A stretch of DNA of 64,000 nucleotides from Pezicula radicicola. Lineage: Eukaryota; Ascomycota; Leotiomycetes; Helotiales; Dermateaceae. Positions 12,819 through 24,400 of the stretch are shown here, one piece after another. The position numbers and the translations under genes were made by a program. The notes under the pieces were generated by a model. It searched no databases, had not been told where the DNA came from, and saw only the letters and a list, made by a program, of their open reading frames with translations. The first letter of the stretch is position 1; each line of letters begins with the position of its first letter. Where the stretch lies: the NCBI GenBank assembly GCA_003008705.1, contig PDUO01000003.1, positions 1,186,793 through 1,250,792 of the forward strand, written 5' to 3'.

Positions 12819-13918
12819 ATGAATCTCTTTCCTCTCATCTTCGTCCTTTTAGGACTGCTTTCTCAATCACTCGCAGCAACCTACTACACACTTCTCTTTA
12901 CTTTGGCTTCCGCCGGATCTCAGTATGGTATCACAAACGTGAGTTGCAGATCAAGGCCGATCTTCCTCCTTAGCGGTCTAACGATCTAGCAGTTTGATAG
13001 CACAATGATCGTCCCACAAACCTCAAGCAGCTCTGGCTCTCATTCAGCTTGGCCAGGACTAGAACCCGAGAGTGAAGGCTTCGTCTATCAAAATGTCCTC
13101 ATCGATTTCGGTACTCAATGGTACTTCTTTACAGAGTACTGCTGCGAGTAAGTTGGTATTTTAAGGTGCTGCCGTGTATAGCTAATCACAATACAGCCCT
13201 TCCAACTACGACTATTCACCACAAGCAGGTATGTTTGAACTAGGAAGTTATAATGAACGCCGGCTAATCATATCCTTAGTCTCCCCCGGTAATTCCATAG
13301 TCTCTTCCTTCAACCTCGATACTACAAGTGGCAAGTGGACAAACACCTGGTCGCAAGTTGCGGGATCAGCAGGAGCAGTCTCTACAGACTCTTTTCGTAA
13401 GCGAATGGCTCCTGCACACTCTGTTGTAAATCGCAAGCTGACTGTGATAGCTACTGAGGACATCCTAAGCCAAGTATGTCCCAAACTCAGACCCACAATG
13501 CAAACTCGAAACTAATAGAGCATAGGCCGTCTTCGCTATTGAACTACAGGATGGAGCAACCTGGGATTTTGGAGACGTCACTTGTAAGCAACATATTTCA
13601 TTGTTCTCATGGTCTCGAACCACTGTCTCACGACTCCGGGAGCATGTCTCAAGGCTCTCACTCTTACTCTTTGGAAAAAACATAGTACTCATTTGTTGAA
13701 GGGTCGGACATTACAATCGTGGCCAACACTACTTCAACAGGCTGGTGCACAAGGTAGGCTTCTTTCTAAAGTCACCCAACCGCCGTACAAAAGCTGAAAG
13801 GGGAATTAGTTATGAAATCTTCGGCGGGTTTACCACTACGATATCCACTCCTGTCGCTACAGTTTCCGGAAGCTTTAGCACTTGCTATATTGCTAGTTTG
13901 GTATTCCATGCTCCATGA
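12819..13918 (+). CDS. Secreted protein, eight exons, family not recognised
   Basis: Exons 12819-12938, 12993-13147, 13197-13228, 13280-13396, 13451-13473, 13526-13583, 13702-13753 and 13810-13918 join in phase to 221 residues. A signal peptide (MNLFPLIFVLLGLLSQSLAA) is followed by a beta-rich sequence with segments such as STMIVPQTSSSSG, NVLIDFGTQWYFFTEYCCD, LDTTSGKWTNTWS and FAIELQDGATWDFGDVTW. Four cysteines (CC pair, GWC, STCY) suggest two disulphides. The composition resembles concanavalin-like fungal wall or lectin folds, but I cannot name the family. One exon is only 23 nt and one 32 nt. The sixth intron (13584-13701) is longer than the rest and is related to an intron in the Hsp70-like locus near 40.1 kb; see findings. 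Confidence 0.72.
13584..13701 (+). repeat. Introner-like intron, copy 1
   Basis: Intron 6 of the eight-exon secreted protein gene. Its whole length, including both splice sites, is related to the intron at 40080-40187. The copies differ by substitutions and two short indels in the middle. The other introns of the same gene are 49-56 nt and unrelated to it. Confidence 0.75.
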
Positions 13919-14589
13919 GTTCAAGAAAGGGAATTCGACGGCTTCTTGCCTAATGCGATGAGTTACGCCACAACATAACTTTACACCATATTGAACCTTG
14001 ACTAGGGTTATTGGGATTCGTCAGGATGACAGCATATAATTGAAAGAGAGTGTGGCTTTGGGAAATTATTTTCGAAGGAATGCCAATAGGCGGAATCTTC
14101 TTCTGGTAAATACCATAGCATTGGGTTTGGGGAACGGCGTACGGATGATACCCATAGCAAATTCAATTTCGAGATATTCAACTCTGTATCTATATCTGTA
14201 CCCTTCGCTAGAAGGTTCCCACACCTTTCAAGGTCTTTGTAGGTCTTTTGAAAAGGAGTAGATGTACGGGTTGTCAGGAAATGTCTCCTCTATACCAAGT
14301 CTCTAAGAGGCATGCTCTGATTTTCAGTCCCTAATCCTTGAGGGCTCTATACAACCTTTTAAAAGCACCGTCTTAATAAATCCATAAATTTACCATGCTG
14401 CCATAATTGCCTCTACGAATCGTACATTAAAAGGTGTCACCTGGATCTGCCTGTTGTGTTGTTGTTAGTGTCAATAGCCGGAGGGGAGGGCGTCAATCAA
14501 GCCGAGAAATTCTAATCTTATCGCACCCACCAAAATTCTTCCAACCCCACACTCAAAGCACTACCATACCACAAAAACCACAAGACGCC
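13919..14589. other. Intergenic, KTI12 promoter side
   Basis: No gene seen. The last 150 bases upstream of the KTI12 start are C/A-rich with several CACCCACC-like runs, as in many fungal core promoters. Confidence 0.35.
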
Positions 14590-15624
14590 ATGCCAGTGAG
14601 TCTAATTTGCCATATATTCCAATGTCCTCAGTTCAGTAGCTAACCAAAATATGCACAGCTCATAATCCTAACGGGTTATCCCAGCTCCGGCAAAACCTAC
14701 CGCGCCCAACAACTCCAAGCCTATTTCGCAGAACGACTCTCCCAAGACTCCCCAAATACAAATACAAGTACAACAGCACCACGGATCCATCTAATATCCG
14801 ACCACACACTCAGTATCCCCCGCACAGTCTACAATCTCGAAAGCAAAGACGCACACGAGCGCTCCAACAATGCATCCGAGAAAGACGCGCGTGCAACCGT
14901 TTACGCAGCTGTTAAACGCGTATTAAGTTCCAAGGATATAGTGATATTAGACCAGGCGAATTATATTAAGGGGTGGAGATATCAGTTGTATTGTGAGGCT
15001 AAGGCTGTTAGGAGTACGCATTGTGTTGTTCATATTGGGACTGCGAAGGAGAAGGCTAGGGAGGTTAATGAGGGGAGGATTGCTATTCGAGATGCTATTG
15101 CTAGTGGAGATGGGGATGAAAAAGCGGAGGTAAAGGAAGAAGATAAACCGTATGAGAGGGATTGTTGGGAGAATTTGGTTTATCGATATGAAGAACCGAA
15201 TGCGTTTACTAGGTGGGATAGCCCACTTTTCACTGTGGTATGGGAAGATGCTACACCTCCATTCGAAGAAATCTGGGATACACTTATTGGATCTGATGGT
15301 TCGAAGAAAGTCGTTCGACCTAATGCAGCAACGGTCATGAAAGCAGCAAGCAGCGAAGATTATCTGTACGAACTTGATCGCACAACACAAGCTATCTTGA
15401 ACCGGATATTAGAGTGGACGAAAGATCATCCTGGGGAAGGAGGCGGCGAGATCGATGTTGGTGAGGGTTTGGAATTGGAGTTACCGGGAAATCCTGTTGG
15501 ATTACCGGCGTTGCAGAGGTTGAGAAGACAGTTTATTAGTGTTAATAGACAGAGTCCTGTTTCTGTTAAGAGGATTAAGGAGAGCTTTGTCGCTTATCTT
15601 AATCTTTCTTTTGAAAATATATAG
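14590..15624 (+). CDS. KTI12: KTI12, Elongator-associated P-loop protein
   Basis: Exon 1 is only six bases (ATG CCA, 14590-14595). Exon 2 is 14659-15624, giving 323 residues. The P-loop GYPSSGKT starts at residue 8, right after the beta strand LIILT. Downstream are the Kti12/PSTK-type features: ISDHTLSIPR, the Walker-B-like segment DIVILDQANYIKGWRYQLYC, RDCWENLVYRYEEPNAFTRW, and a helical C-terminal domain ending in SVNRQSPVSVKRIKESFVAYLN. Kti12 binds the Elongator complex and tRNA and is needed for wobble-uridine modification in the cytoplasm. Length and motif order match the family. An acidic insert around residues 170-185 is the only departure. The small first exon explains why the P-loop seems to lack a start codon. 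Confidence 0.93.
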
Positions 15625-16591
15625 TGGTTTGCGGGGGAGATTTAGCATATGCATTGGAATTGGAGTCTGATACCCCACATTGGTACTGAGGCGTTTATAA
15701 AAAGGTTGCATAGGATACATATACTCTAGAAAATGGTTCTTTGTGAAGCAGATCAGCATATTGTGTCTTTCGAGAGTCATAAGAACGAGGAAAAAATATA
15801 AAAGCTGTGCTGACAAGTTCATGAATGGCTTGATTTCATGAGCCATCTTACTGAAATGTTCTGAATTGGTCAAGTCAATTGGATTGTCAAAGTCAAGTAT
15901 CGCAAAACGTGAGATGCCTAGATCAAGTGGACTATCTGGAAAGTGAGCTACCCAACCAAGAGTCACCTACTTAAGACAAGTGAGTCTCTGAGACACAAGG
16001 TTTTGACTACATTAGTATAATAAAGCAGCACTCACCTTCCAAACAAGCCTAAGCCTCAACCCCTTTTAAACCTCGCTTCTCGCTTATCAAGTCAAGGCAA
16101 CAACAAACAATATGCCCAAAAAAGATCCCCCAAAAAGGATCAAAAAAGCAAAACTATAGAATCCCGAAGGCTTCTCTAGAACACAGCATTACCTGTGTTT
16201 TTGTCGTTAGGTAGCTGATAGGGGGGATGAACCCACACCCGACTCAACTTCTAGGGAAGGCGATATGTGTATATCAGGTTTGTATTCGTATGCGTATGCG
16301 GGGTTGGCGAACCATTAGTCACTTATTCCTCCTCTTTAAACAGAATTTGATCCAAACCACTTACCACTGTGGCACGCCTGTTCTGTTTGTTGCAGAAGTT
16401 TTGGATATTAGGATATTTAAAGGCTATTCGCAAGTAAATTAGGGATTTTTGTTGTGTGTTTTGTTTTAGTTGAAGCCTTGCGAATAGGCGAGGCTACTGT
16501 AGCAGTTACAACAATTTCACTTCCTAATTTGACTATGTGCTCTTTAAATCTTAGGTACAGCCTAATGGTTTGTAAAGACCAAGGTTTCTAT
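15625..16591. other. Convergent intergenic region
   Basis: Lies between the 3' ends of KTI12 (plus) and the quercetinase-like gene (minus). No gene, repeat or RNA was recognised. Confidence 0.4.
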
Positions 16592-17849
16592 TCATATAAC
16601 AATAAACTTCAACACCTCAGCCAAAGTCTTCAACTTCTCCCCAACAGACTCAGTAGTAGCCTCACCCTCCTCAGGTTTAGGCACAGCAGCAAGCTCATAC
16701 CTAGACCCTAAATTCGTCAAAATCTCACCAACGCCACCACCATTAGCAAAAACATAAGCTCTAGCCCAAACACTCTCAACCTCCATACTCCACTTCGAAC
16801 CCGCAGGAACAAAAGTAGTTTCACTTGCCGTAGTCAATACCTCACTCCCATCAACAATAAGTTTCAAAACACCCTCAACAGTAAAAATAGCATGATGCGT
16901 ATCCCTAAACTCCAAAGTTTGAACGGGTCTCCCACCACGGAAACTACTTCCTTGCAACTCATAAATACTAAACTTCCCATCCGTTTCCTTCCTAGTAGCC
17001 AAAGGACGAACAACAGTACTTCCAATATTCCATTTCTCACCAGCTCCTTCTTTCAAAAAATATCCTCCATTCTCACATTTTCCAGGTAGGGTATTTTCGG
17101 TTCCATCCCATGGTTGAGGATCAAATGGTTTCTTTTCTCGTACTGGTATCATGTCGAATTTCTCGGTTGCGGCCATTAGTTTGGGGATTAGAACTTCGAA
17201 TGGGTTGCGACGGTCGTTGGTGGGAAATAATGGTCCGATGTAGGGTTCCCCTATGAATCGGAAGAATTCTTCCCAGCCTCCTGGGATTATGAGACCTATA
17301 AATTCGGTATGTTCTGCATCTACTTGGTACTGATGGATTGTTCCCTGTATATAGCATTTAGTGCTGTTTCTTTCCTCTACGTCCTTATGAATTGGATATT
17401 GCAGCCTCGTAGGTTTGAGATAAACATACAGGTGGTACACTAGCAAAATCGCCAGGATATAACGAACGTGCAGAATCATTAGCCCAAACATTAATCTTTC
17501 CTTTCAGACATAGAAAAACGTCATGGGCTTCCTTGTGGTAATGAAAACCTATCGGCTATTGAGAGCAGCAGAATATCAACGTCAGTATGCATAACCCGTA
17601 ACACAAAGTTTCACAACACTTGGGAGAAATTTGTTGGATTGGATAAAAGAGAAATTCAGGCTTACTTACCTTGTCAAAAGTTCCACCTGTACCAACAACA
17701 GCAAAAGCATTATTCGTTTCTTTCCCTGTCACGAGCATACGCAATGTGGAATTGGAGGTGGGAATTGTCCATAATTCTCCGGAGTAACAAGGGATCACAT
17801 ATGCCAGATCTGGCTTTCCGGGTGGTGTTGAGAGCTTTTCGACTGCCAT
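16592..17849 (-). CDS. Bicupin quercetin 2,3-dioxygenase-like protein
   Basis: Exons 17849-17670, 17555-17430 and 17344-16592 join to 352 residues, the normal size of fungal quercetinases. The first cupin holds the metal site: FHYHKEAH (His65, His67, with Glu69 and His71 near) and the later GTIHQ (His106). The second cupin (GSSFRGGRPVQTLEF to FVPAGSKWSMEV) has lost the histidine cluster, as is common in mono-metal bicupins. The N-terminal part also carries VIPCYSGELW, typical of the family. Such enzymes open the flavonol C ring with release of CO, but related bicupins act on other aromatics, so the substrate is uncertain. No signal peptide is seen, so action inside the cell is inferred. It is divergent from the hydrolase at 18470. 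Confidence 0.8.
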
Positions 17850-18469
17850 ATTTGCTGATTTTGCAAAATTCTAAATTTACGAATACTTTCTGGAAATTGG
17901 AAATTGGAAATTGGGACAAGAAGAATATAAGGGCAATTGCGGTTTTCACCCTCCTCCCGATATATTTATGTGGAGTGGAAAGTGGACGTGCAATGGCAGG
18001 GTGAAATGAGCATTGGCCCGGGGAGGACAAGTGGACGGAAGGTGTGGAGGTGGAGGTGGACTGGAGGAGATTCGAGAGAAGAGGGGTCGATGGCCACATT
18101 ATGATCATGGTTTTGCGGATTGAACTGTACTGTTCTGTTCATCAATTCTATATCTTCTTACTACTCCATACTGCTTCAGCATAATTACATTGCAGCTATA
18201 TCACTGAGTCTAAAGTGTTATTCTAACTGTCACATCACCGCTGAGACCGAGCATATCCGGATCGTAATTTAAGAAGGCTTTGTCTTCAGCTAGAAAAACC
18301 ACTACCTTTTATCTACAAGAATCACAGAAGGCCGCATCTATCCTCCTATATACTGTATACGTTAGTCCTACTACTTATCCTCTATCTATTTAACCAGCAT
18401 TGACTTTACCTAGATCCAAATCGTATACCCACAACTCACAACACACCTCACCAAATACAGCCAGCAACC
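17850..18469. promoter_or_regulatory. Divergent promoter region, 620 bp
   Basis: This interval separates the starts of the quercetinase-like gene (minus) and the alpha/beta hydrolase (plus), so both promoters must lie here. A triplicated ATTGGAA block occurs near 17895-17915. No specific regulator site could be assigned. Confidence 0.5.
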
Positions 18470-19441
18470 ATGGACCAAGTCCACGCCCTCAACTCATCCA
18501 CAGGTCAAGAAATCGGCAAAGTCGTATTCCCAACCTTCAAAATCTTCGGACCACTCCTCCAGAAAAACAAGTCTGCAATCCTATCTATACCCAAGACAAC
18601 CGAGTCATATAGCCCTCATCCAAGACAGAAACTAGACATCTACCTGCCAGCTGACTCACCAGACGACGCCCCAATCCTCATCTTCGTTTATGGCGGAGGC
18701 CTCGTTGGTGGTGATAAGATCGTTCCTCCTATGATGATTCCAGATTCACTCATGTATCATAATCTGGGTACATTCTTTGCCAACCGTGGTTTCAGAACCA
18801 TCATTCCGGATTATAGGAGAGTTAATTCTGAGAGAGGAGGTGAAGATGCCGTGTTTCCTTCTGGTGGTGAAGATATCTCTCTAGCTTTGAAATGGCTAGA
18901 AAGTTATATCTCAAAAGGGAAGATGTCTGATGTATTTCTGATGGGCAATTCTGCTGGTGGTCTACACTCTTTGACTTTTCTATTGGAGCCGAGATTCCTG
19001 GAGCAGAGGAAGGAACTGGTGTCTGGTGAGAAAGGACTGCTTCTAAAGGGATTTATCGATCTCTCAGTTCCTCATCATTTTAAGACTGCTGCTCCGGATC
19101 GTAGTGATATGCTGCAGAAATATTTTGGAACGTCATCGGATGTTGAGGAGAGATGTCCATATGGTCTCCTTTCTACTGCAATCAAGTCTGGTAAATCGAG
19201 GCAAGAACTCGGGGTACCGAATATTTTGGTCCTCTTGGATGAGTTTGATCCTAAGGATGAGATTACGGATAGTATTCATGATTTTGTGGGTTTGTGGAAG
19301 AAGGGTTGGGGTGAGTCTGGGTTGACTGTTGAGTTGATTAAGGGGCATAATCATATTAGTCCTGCGACTGCTTTGATGAGTGGAGAGGGAGAGCAATGGG
19401 GCGAGGATGTTGCGAAATGGATTAAGGAATCTAGTAGCTAA
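18470..19441 (+). CDS. Alpha/beta hydrolase, esterase/lipase type
   Basis: A single exon of 323 residues. The oxyanion loop reads FVYGGGLVGG, a variant of the HGGG motif of hormone-sensitive-lipase-like esterases. The nucleophile elbow is MGNSAGG with Ser161. A probable acid lies in LLDEFDPKDEI and the catalytic His in KGHNHISPAT near residue 293. No signal peptide is visible, so the enzyme is probably cytosolic. The gene is divergent from a cupin dioxygenase with a shared 620-bp promoter, which suggests but does not prove work on a related aromatic ester. The start is the ATG followed by DQVHALNSS; no earlier in-frame ATG is better. Confidence 0.85.
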   Translation: MDQVHALNSSTGQEIGKVVFPTFKIFGPLLQKNKSAILSIPKTTESYSPHPRQKLDIYLPADSPDDAPILIFVYGGGLVGGDKIVPPMMIPDSLMYHNLGTFFANRGFRTIIPDYRRVNSERGGEDAVFPSGGEDISLALKWLESYISKGKMSDVFLMGNSAGGLHSLTFLLEPRFLEQRKELVSGEKGLLLKGFIDLSVPHHFKTAAPDRSDMLQKYFGTSSDVEERCPYGLLSTAIKSGKSRQELGVPNILVLLDEFDPKDEITDSIHDFVGLWKKGWGESGLTVELIKGHNHISPATALMSGEGEQWGEDVAKWIKESSS

Positions 19442-20828
19442 AGGAGGTATGAAAGTGTATTGCGCTCCCTTGGATAGAACGAAATATGAAATCAATTTGT
19501 CATAGTAAGAACCTTAGCTTTGTTCCGATGAAAACAGCCTGCTTGGACTATTACCAGTTCAAGCTGGAAACAATGCTTTCTTGATACGTCAGTGACTTTC
19601 AACTAACCAAGTACATCTTGAGGACTCTGCTTTCTTATTGCGTCGGCTACTCTTAGCGAGCCGTTCAACATTATTGGCAACATCGGAGCGATAGCAATTG
19701 TTTGCGTGAACTCGTAACATATAAAGACCACAGGCTTAGAACTGGAGCTACCTAGCAGACATCCTATTGAACGAGAGACTGGAAGGCAGCAATAGATAGT
19801 AGTGGAGGAAAGCAAGAACGAACCTGTGAATAGGAAATGATTTAGAGCTGAAGAAATATATCGTAGTCTCGCAAGGAAGCGACTTCTGCAGCTGATTTGG
19901 TTGCCAGAAGGAGGCGTGTTATGGGCAAATAAGGACATAATAAATATTGGGAGCGGAGTTTATTGACTATTTGTTTGTTGACAGGTGAAGGGGAGGATAT
20001 ACATTGCGAGCTATCCCGCCAAGATGAACGTAGTCAGCAACCAAAGCTCAATGCTCCAATCCACAAAAGCCAAACGTAGTCATCTGCACACTCCTTTTGG
20101 AAGAAAATATGGATCTTAAAAATTAAGCAACTAGGAGGTTTTAGTTCCTTTCTAAACAAATGTTCTGATTCGACAAATAACGAGACATGACTAGACTAAT
20201 AAAGTACAAGACACGAGGCTAGAAATTTGGCGTGTATCGAAGGACCGAAACTTGCAGGCATTAACAAGCGCATGATTCCAACTTAGGAACGAAGCTAAAA
20301 AGAACGATGTGCAACAAAAAGAAATCAGATCTTTGCTTTGTTATGGGGTGTGACAGATTTAAGAGCTAAGAGGCAGTAGTGGTAGATCTTTTGACGCAGC
20401 GCAACGGATATGGAAAGGGGTCGCCAAACACGGAGAGCTTCATCGCTGGACTGTTCCAGTTTTTTTTTGCTAGGAACAATCAGTGTTTTTTGCAATAAAT
20501 TCGACGGCAATAAGGAATAAGGAATATGACTTGGACTGGGCATAAAAATGAGATATCGACCTGCATAACATTTTAGAATCAGTATTAACAGCACTGGTGG
20601 GATAGGAAGGGACATCGTTGTGTCGCATGTGTGGTTCGTGTCGTGGCTGACGATGTCAAACAAGCACTCCCAAGAAAAACTCACAACAATTCAACAAAAA
20701 TTGGTTGGATTCAGTCTCCCCATGATTATGCCCATTTGTACAAGTACAAGATATCCATCACTCTTCATCCTCTGCTCTCATCACCCCTTCCTATTCCCTC
20801 CAAAATACACCATATCCCCGAGAAGCGC
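19442..20828. other. Intergenic, no gene recognised
   Basis: About 1.4 kb between the hydrolase and MIC10, both of whose 3' ends face it. Minus-strand frames at 19938-19603 and 20684-20325 and plus frames near 20620-20954 show no domain and no codon bias. Poly-T tracts are present near 20460. Confidence 0.35.
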
Positions 20829-21181
20829 TCACGGTCTCTGAACCCGGATTCCCTCCTTTCCTGTCCTCATGAAAGAGCTATTGCATTCCTCATACGCCCG
20901 TCCAGCACCAAATCCAACACCGATAAACGCAGGCCATGCTCTTCGTTTGAATAGGAGCACCGAGAAGACGACACCGAATCCGAGACCAAGTGATGACCGA
21001 ATGAGGAGAGATGATAGGCAGCGATCCCACTGTTGATGCCACATTATCAGCGCTTGATTCAAGGAAGAGAATGCGCATGCATTCCGAGCGCTGCAGAGCC
21101 TACCTTCTCGTTCAAGAGAGCTTCGCTGACGGGTTTGCTTGGTCGCGCGACCGCGGGTGGTGCAATTGATGTCTCAGGCAT
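20829..21181 (-). CDS. MIC10: MIC10, MICOS cristae-junction subunit
   Basis: Exons 21181-21104 and 21029-20829 give 92 residues. The first exon encodes MPETSIAPPAVARPSKPVSE; the second begins with WDRCLSSLLIRSSLGLGFG. The core matches Mic10: two short transmembrane helices, each with glycine-rich oligomerisation motifs (GLGFGVVFSVLLF and FIGVGFGAGRAYEECN), joined by the basic loop KRRAWP. Mic10 bends the inner mitochondrial membrane at cristae junctions. The length is normal. The gene is head-to-head with URB2, with only 285 bp between start codons. Confidence 0.95.
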
Positions 21182-21466
21182 GACTGCGAATGGCTATATA
21201 GCAATATTAGTACTCGATTGACCGATTTGGGAACTGTTTGACCTACGAGAACGTGTGATGAGTGAGGAATTCGTAGGGATTGAGCTTGGGCTGTGATTGC
21301 AGTCTCGTTGCTCTGCCTTTCCCGGCTGGATTTCAATAGCGGTGAGCCAGTACCGACAGATCAGGAATAGTGCAGTCGGCAGAACTGAGTGCGAAATCAA
21401 TTTGATATTTTGTTGCGAGGGGAAACTTTTTCTTTTGGTAACATTTTGTGTCGCAATTTGGAAATA
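21182..21466. promoter_or_regulatory. Bidirectional promoter of MIC10 and URB2
   Basis: The 285 bp between the two start codons must contain both core promoters. It includes several CT/GA-rich stretches and a run of T and TTGG just before the URB2 start. No specific factor site is assigned. Confidence 0.6.
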
Positions 21467-24400
21467 ATGGTATGTAGATGTGCTTGGGAACTGCAAGAGA
21501 TATGCTGATTATTTCTGCACAGGCGTCTCAATCTCGTTCCGCCCAAGAAAAGCTCACAGAGCTCGAAAAAGAATCTGCGCCATTCGAAGAACAGCTTGTA
21601 GAGGCTGCCAAGTTCATCGGAGTCGACTTGAATACTGTTGGCAGACTTGGAAATGATCAAAGTGAAGCAGGGAGTCCACGTAAAATTGTGGCGATCCATG
21701 GAAGAGAAGAATGGCTGTTAAGGTGGCTTTTAAAGAAGTTACAATCACCGAAGGACGACACTCCCAGGTTAGTATGCTTGCACTGCGTGCGTTTATGAAG
21801 TGTTGCTAATTAAGGACCTCAGGAAAACTCCGTCTTCGTGGTACTTACTGCGCCATGTTATTCAGACCGTGCCCTTGCCAAACTCAGCCAGGACGTTGAA
21901 CGAGAGGAAATTTATGAGCATTTTACGACAGACATTAGAGGAGGCACAAAAAACAGCCCAGACTACCGGTGTGGAAGCCCAAGATAATCTATCAGACTCC
22001 AGTTCGACTATACAAGAAGAAAACCGTAAGATCTCAAAGAAACGGAAGAGAACTGGAGAACTAGTTACACACAAGGAATCTACAAGTCATGGAGTGCAAG
22101 AGTTGCTGGACTCTATTTTTGCGGCCATAGACTGCATGGTTCAGTCCACACCATCAGTTTCTGTAAATGCCGATGAACTGCAAAATACACTTTTTTCTAC
22201 GGAATACATGAGGTCTGTGATCAGGACTTCAGTAGAAGAATCAGCAAAGATACTCGGAGCATGGCTTTCACTAAGCAGCACAGTTCTAAGAACAAAAGAT
22301 GGACTCGAATCTTCAAACTTACAAAATTGGCTCTCTACGTTCATACAGATATGGAATTCTCATGCAGCCGGGGGCGACGATACGATCCAATTCTCACTTA
22401 ACTGTACAGGGCCATTGCTCTCCTTATTTCGCGTAGCAAAGGAAACACCACTAGTTGCAAGCTGGATAATTGAGATGGAACAATTAACTGCGCACAACAT
22501 TATCCTACCAGCCAAGACGGGCAACAGTACGGCCACTGAGGAGAAGTCTACTACTCGTGTTAGAAATAATGACCTAGATATTCTACGCACGTTAACAAGA
22601 GTTCCGGTCTTATTAGACTCAGCTAATGCGCCGCTTCTTTTCGACGTTGCAATACGTTCACTACAGCCACATGGGGCTCGTCGCCGGCGTGCACAGGACG
22701 AAGCCTGGCTTGGACAAGTCTTTAACACCCTCGTGGAACCTATTCCTTCTGAGAGATCACAATCAAGCGAGGCAATTTGTTCGATGTTGCAGAGTGCAAT
22801 AGATCATAAGGTGGCTTTGGAACTCTCGGTTCTGCGGTCTATCGCTGCTAGTACACTAGACTCCTTTGCTTCCACCAGAAAAGGAAATTGGAGGTTACTT
22901 GCTACGATCATAGACCTTGATGGGAATGTCTTCTTAATACCAAATGAAGATAAGGATCTCCTCCAGATGCTTTTAGAGCAGATTACTATTGCATCTCTTG
23001 ATTCAAAACTTTGGCCAGGTTTGCGAGAGCAGATTATCAATGGAGTTCTTATTCCTCTGATGAAGAAATTTGCTGTCCAGGGACGAGATTTGACCGGTTT
23101 CGTCAAGCATTGGTACGCTCAGCTGGCATCATTTGAAACTAGGAGCACTCCTTTGAATTCGGATCCGCTTGGTGCGTGGGAAGATGATGCCCTTCAGGAC
23201 GAGTTTAGCAAACTCCTTGAGCCCTTGTTGACCATCACGCAAATTGTGCAGTTACTGGATTGGCTGGAGTCAGAAGTAAAGGATCATCCGGGGCCAGCCA
23301 CAGTAATCCTAGATGCTATTGTATCTTCTATCTCAAGCGAAGACACAGTCGATGTTCTTGGTGCACGTCTTGGTAAGATTGTGGTCAATAATGTTGCCAT
23401 CTTCAATGATACCAATGAACGTTACAAGTGGCGATACTGGAGGATCATTACGAAAACATTACATTGGACAAAGATTACAGGTATTGATGAGCTTGAAGCA
23501 CTTTTATCGAAGAAGGCGCTACCATTCTCTACACTCATTGAGAGAGGGTCAGACGACTCTGAAAGTCTGTTTGGGAAGGTGTCAAAACGCCACAAGGGCC
23601 AGACTTTAGGGCCAAGAGAGCTGGAGACACTGGAGCAATTTCGATGTGCATGTGCTATTTGGGATATATCAAGCACCCAGAAATTTGCGGACCCTGTTGA
23701 GCAGATGATGCTCGGTTTCCTACAAAAATTCCAGCATGGGCTGAAGTCTTTTACAAAAGCAGTCACCAAAGGAACGTTGCAGAGCAACTTTGAAGTTACA
23801 GTCGGGACCACATATCGCACAAATCCAGGCACCTTATCGCCAGACAGCAGTTGGTTATATTGGTCTTGTACCCGATGTGTCATGGTCGAGTATCCCCGAG
23901 CGTTTGCGTAAGGAATTCATCCCTGTGTTATGGGGTTTCAACTGACTGTCACAGACTCTGCGTCGAACTTCCTGAGGACCAATTTAAAGGAATACTACGA
24001 AATACGTTTTGCCTGGCTTCCAAGGACAAAGGCGAAGATGAATATCTAGCTACTGCATTCAATGACGTGTGGATATCGTTGCTCTCTGATCATTCCATCT
24101 TGAGCAACCCAAAGATTATTGGTAAACCTATCTATTTTTCTCTGTAGCCATCTCAGATGGGCTTTGGTCATTATTCTTGATAGTTAGTACTAACGAACCG
24201 GAATATAGGAGCCCTTATTACGGTCATTTTGGACGAAAAGACCCACGAGAAAGGAGATCAGTATAACAATTCCAATGCTTTCGCCGCGGAGTCTCTACAA
24301 AAATTTCCCTTGGAGCTTCTAACGAAGAAAGATAGGGAAAACATCATGACAAAGTGGTTGCCTACTGACTCTCCAGAGAATGTTAGCGCAGATTCTTTAA

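Noticed and set aside
14947..15390. 147-residue minus-strand frame
   Set aside because: Shadow of KTI12, Ile/Pro/Ser rich as expected from the reverse complement.
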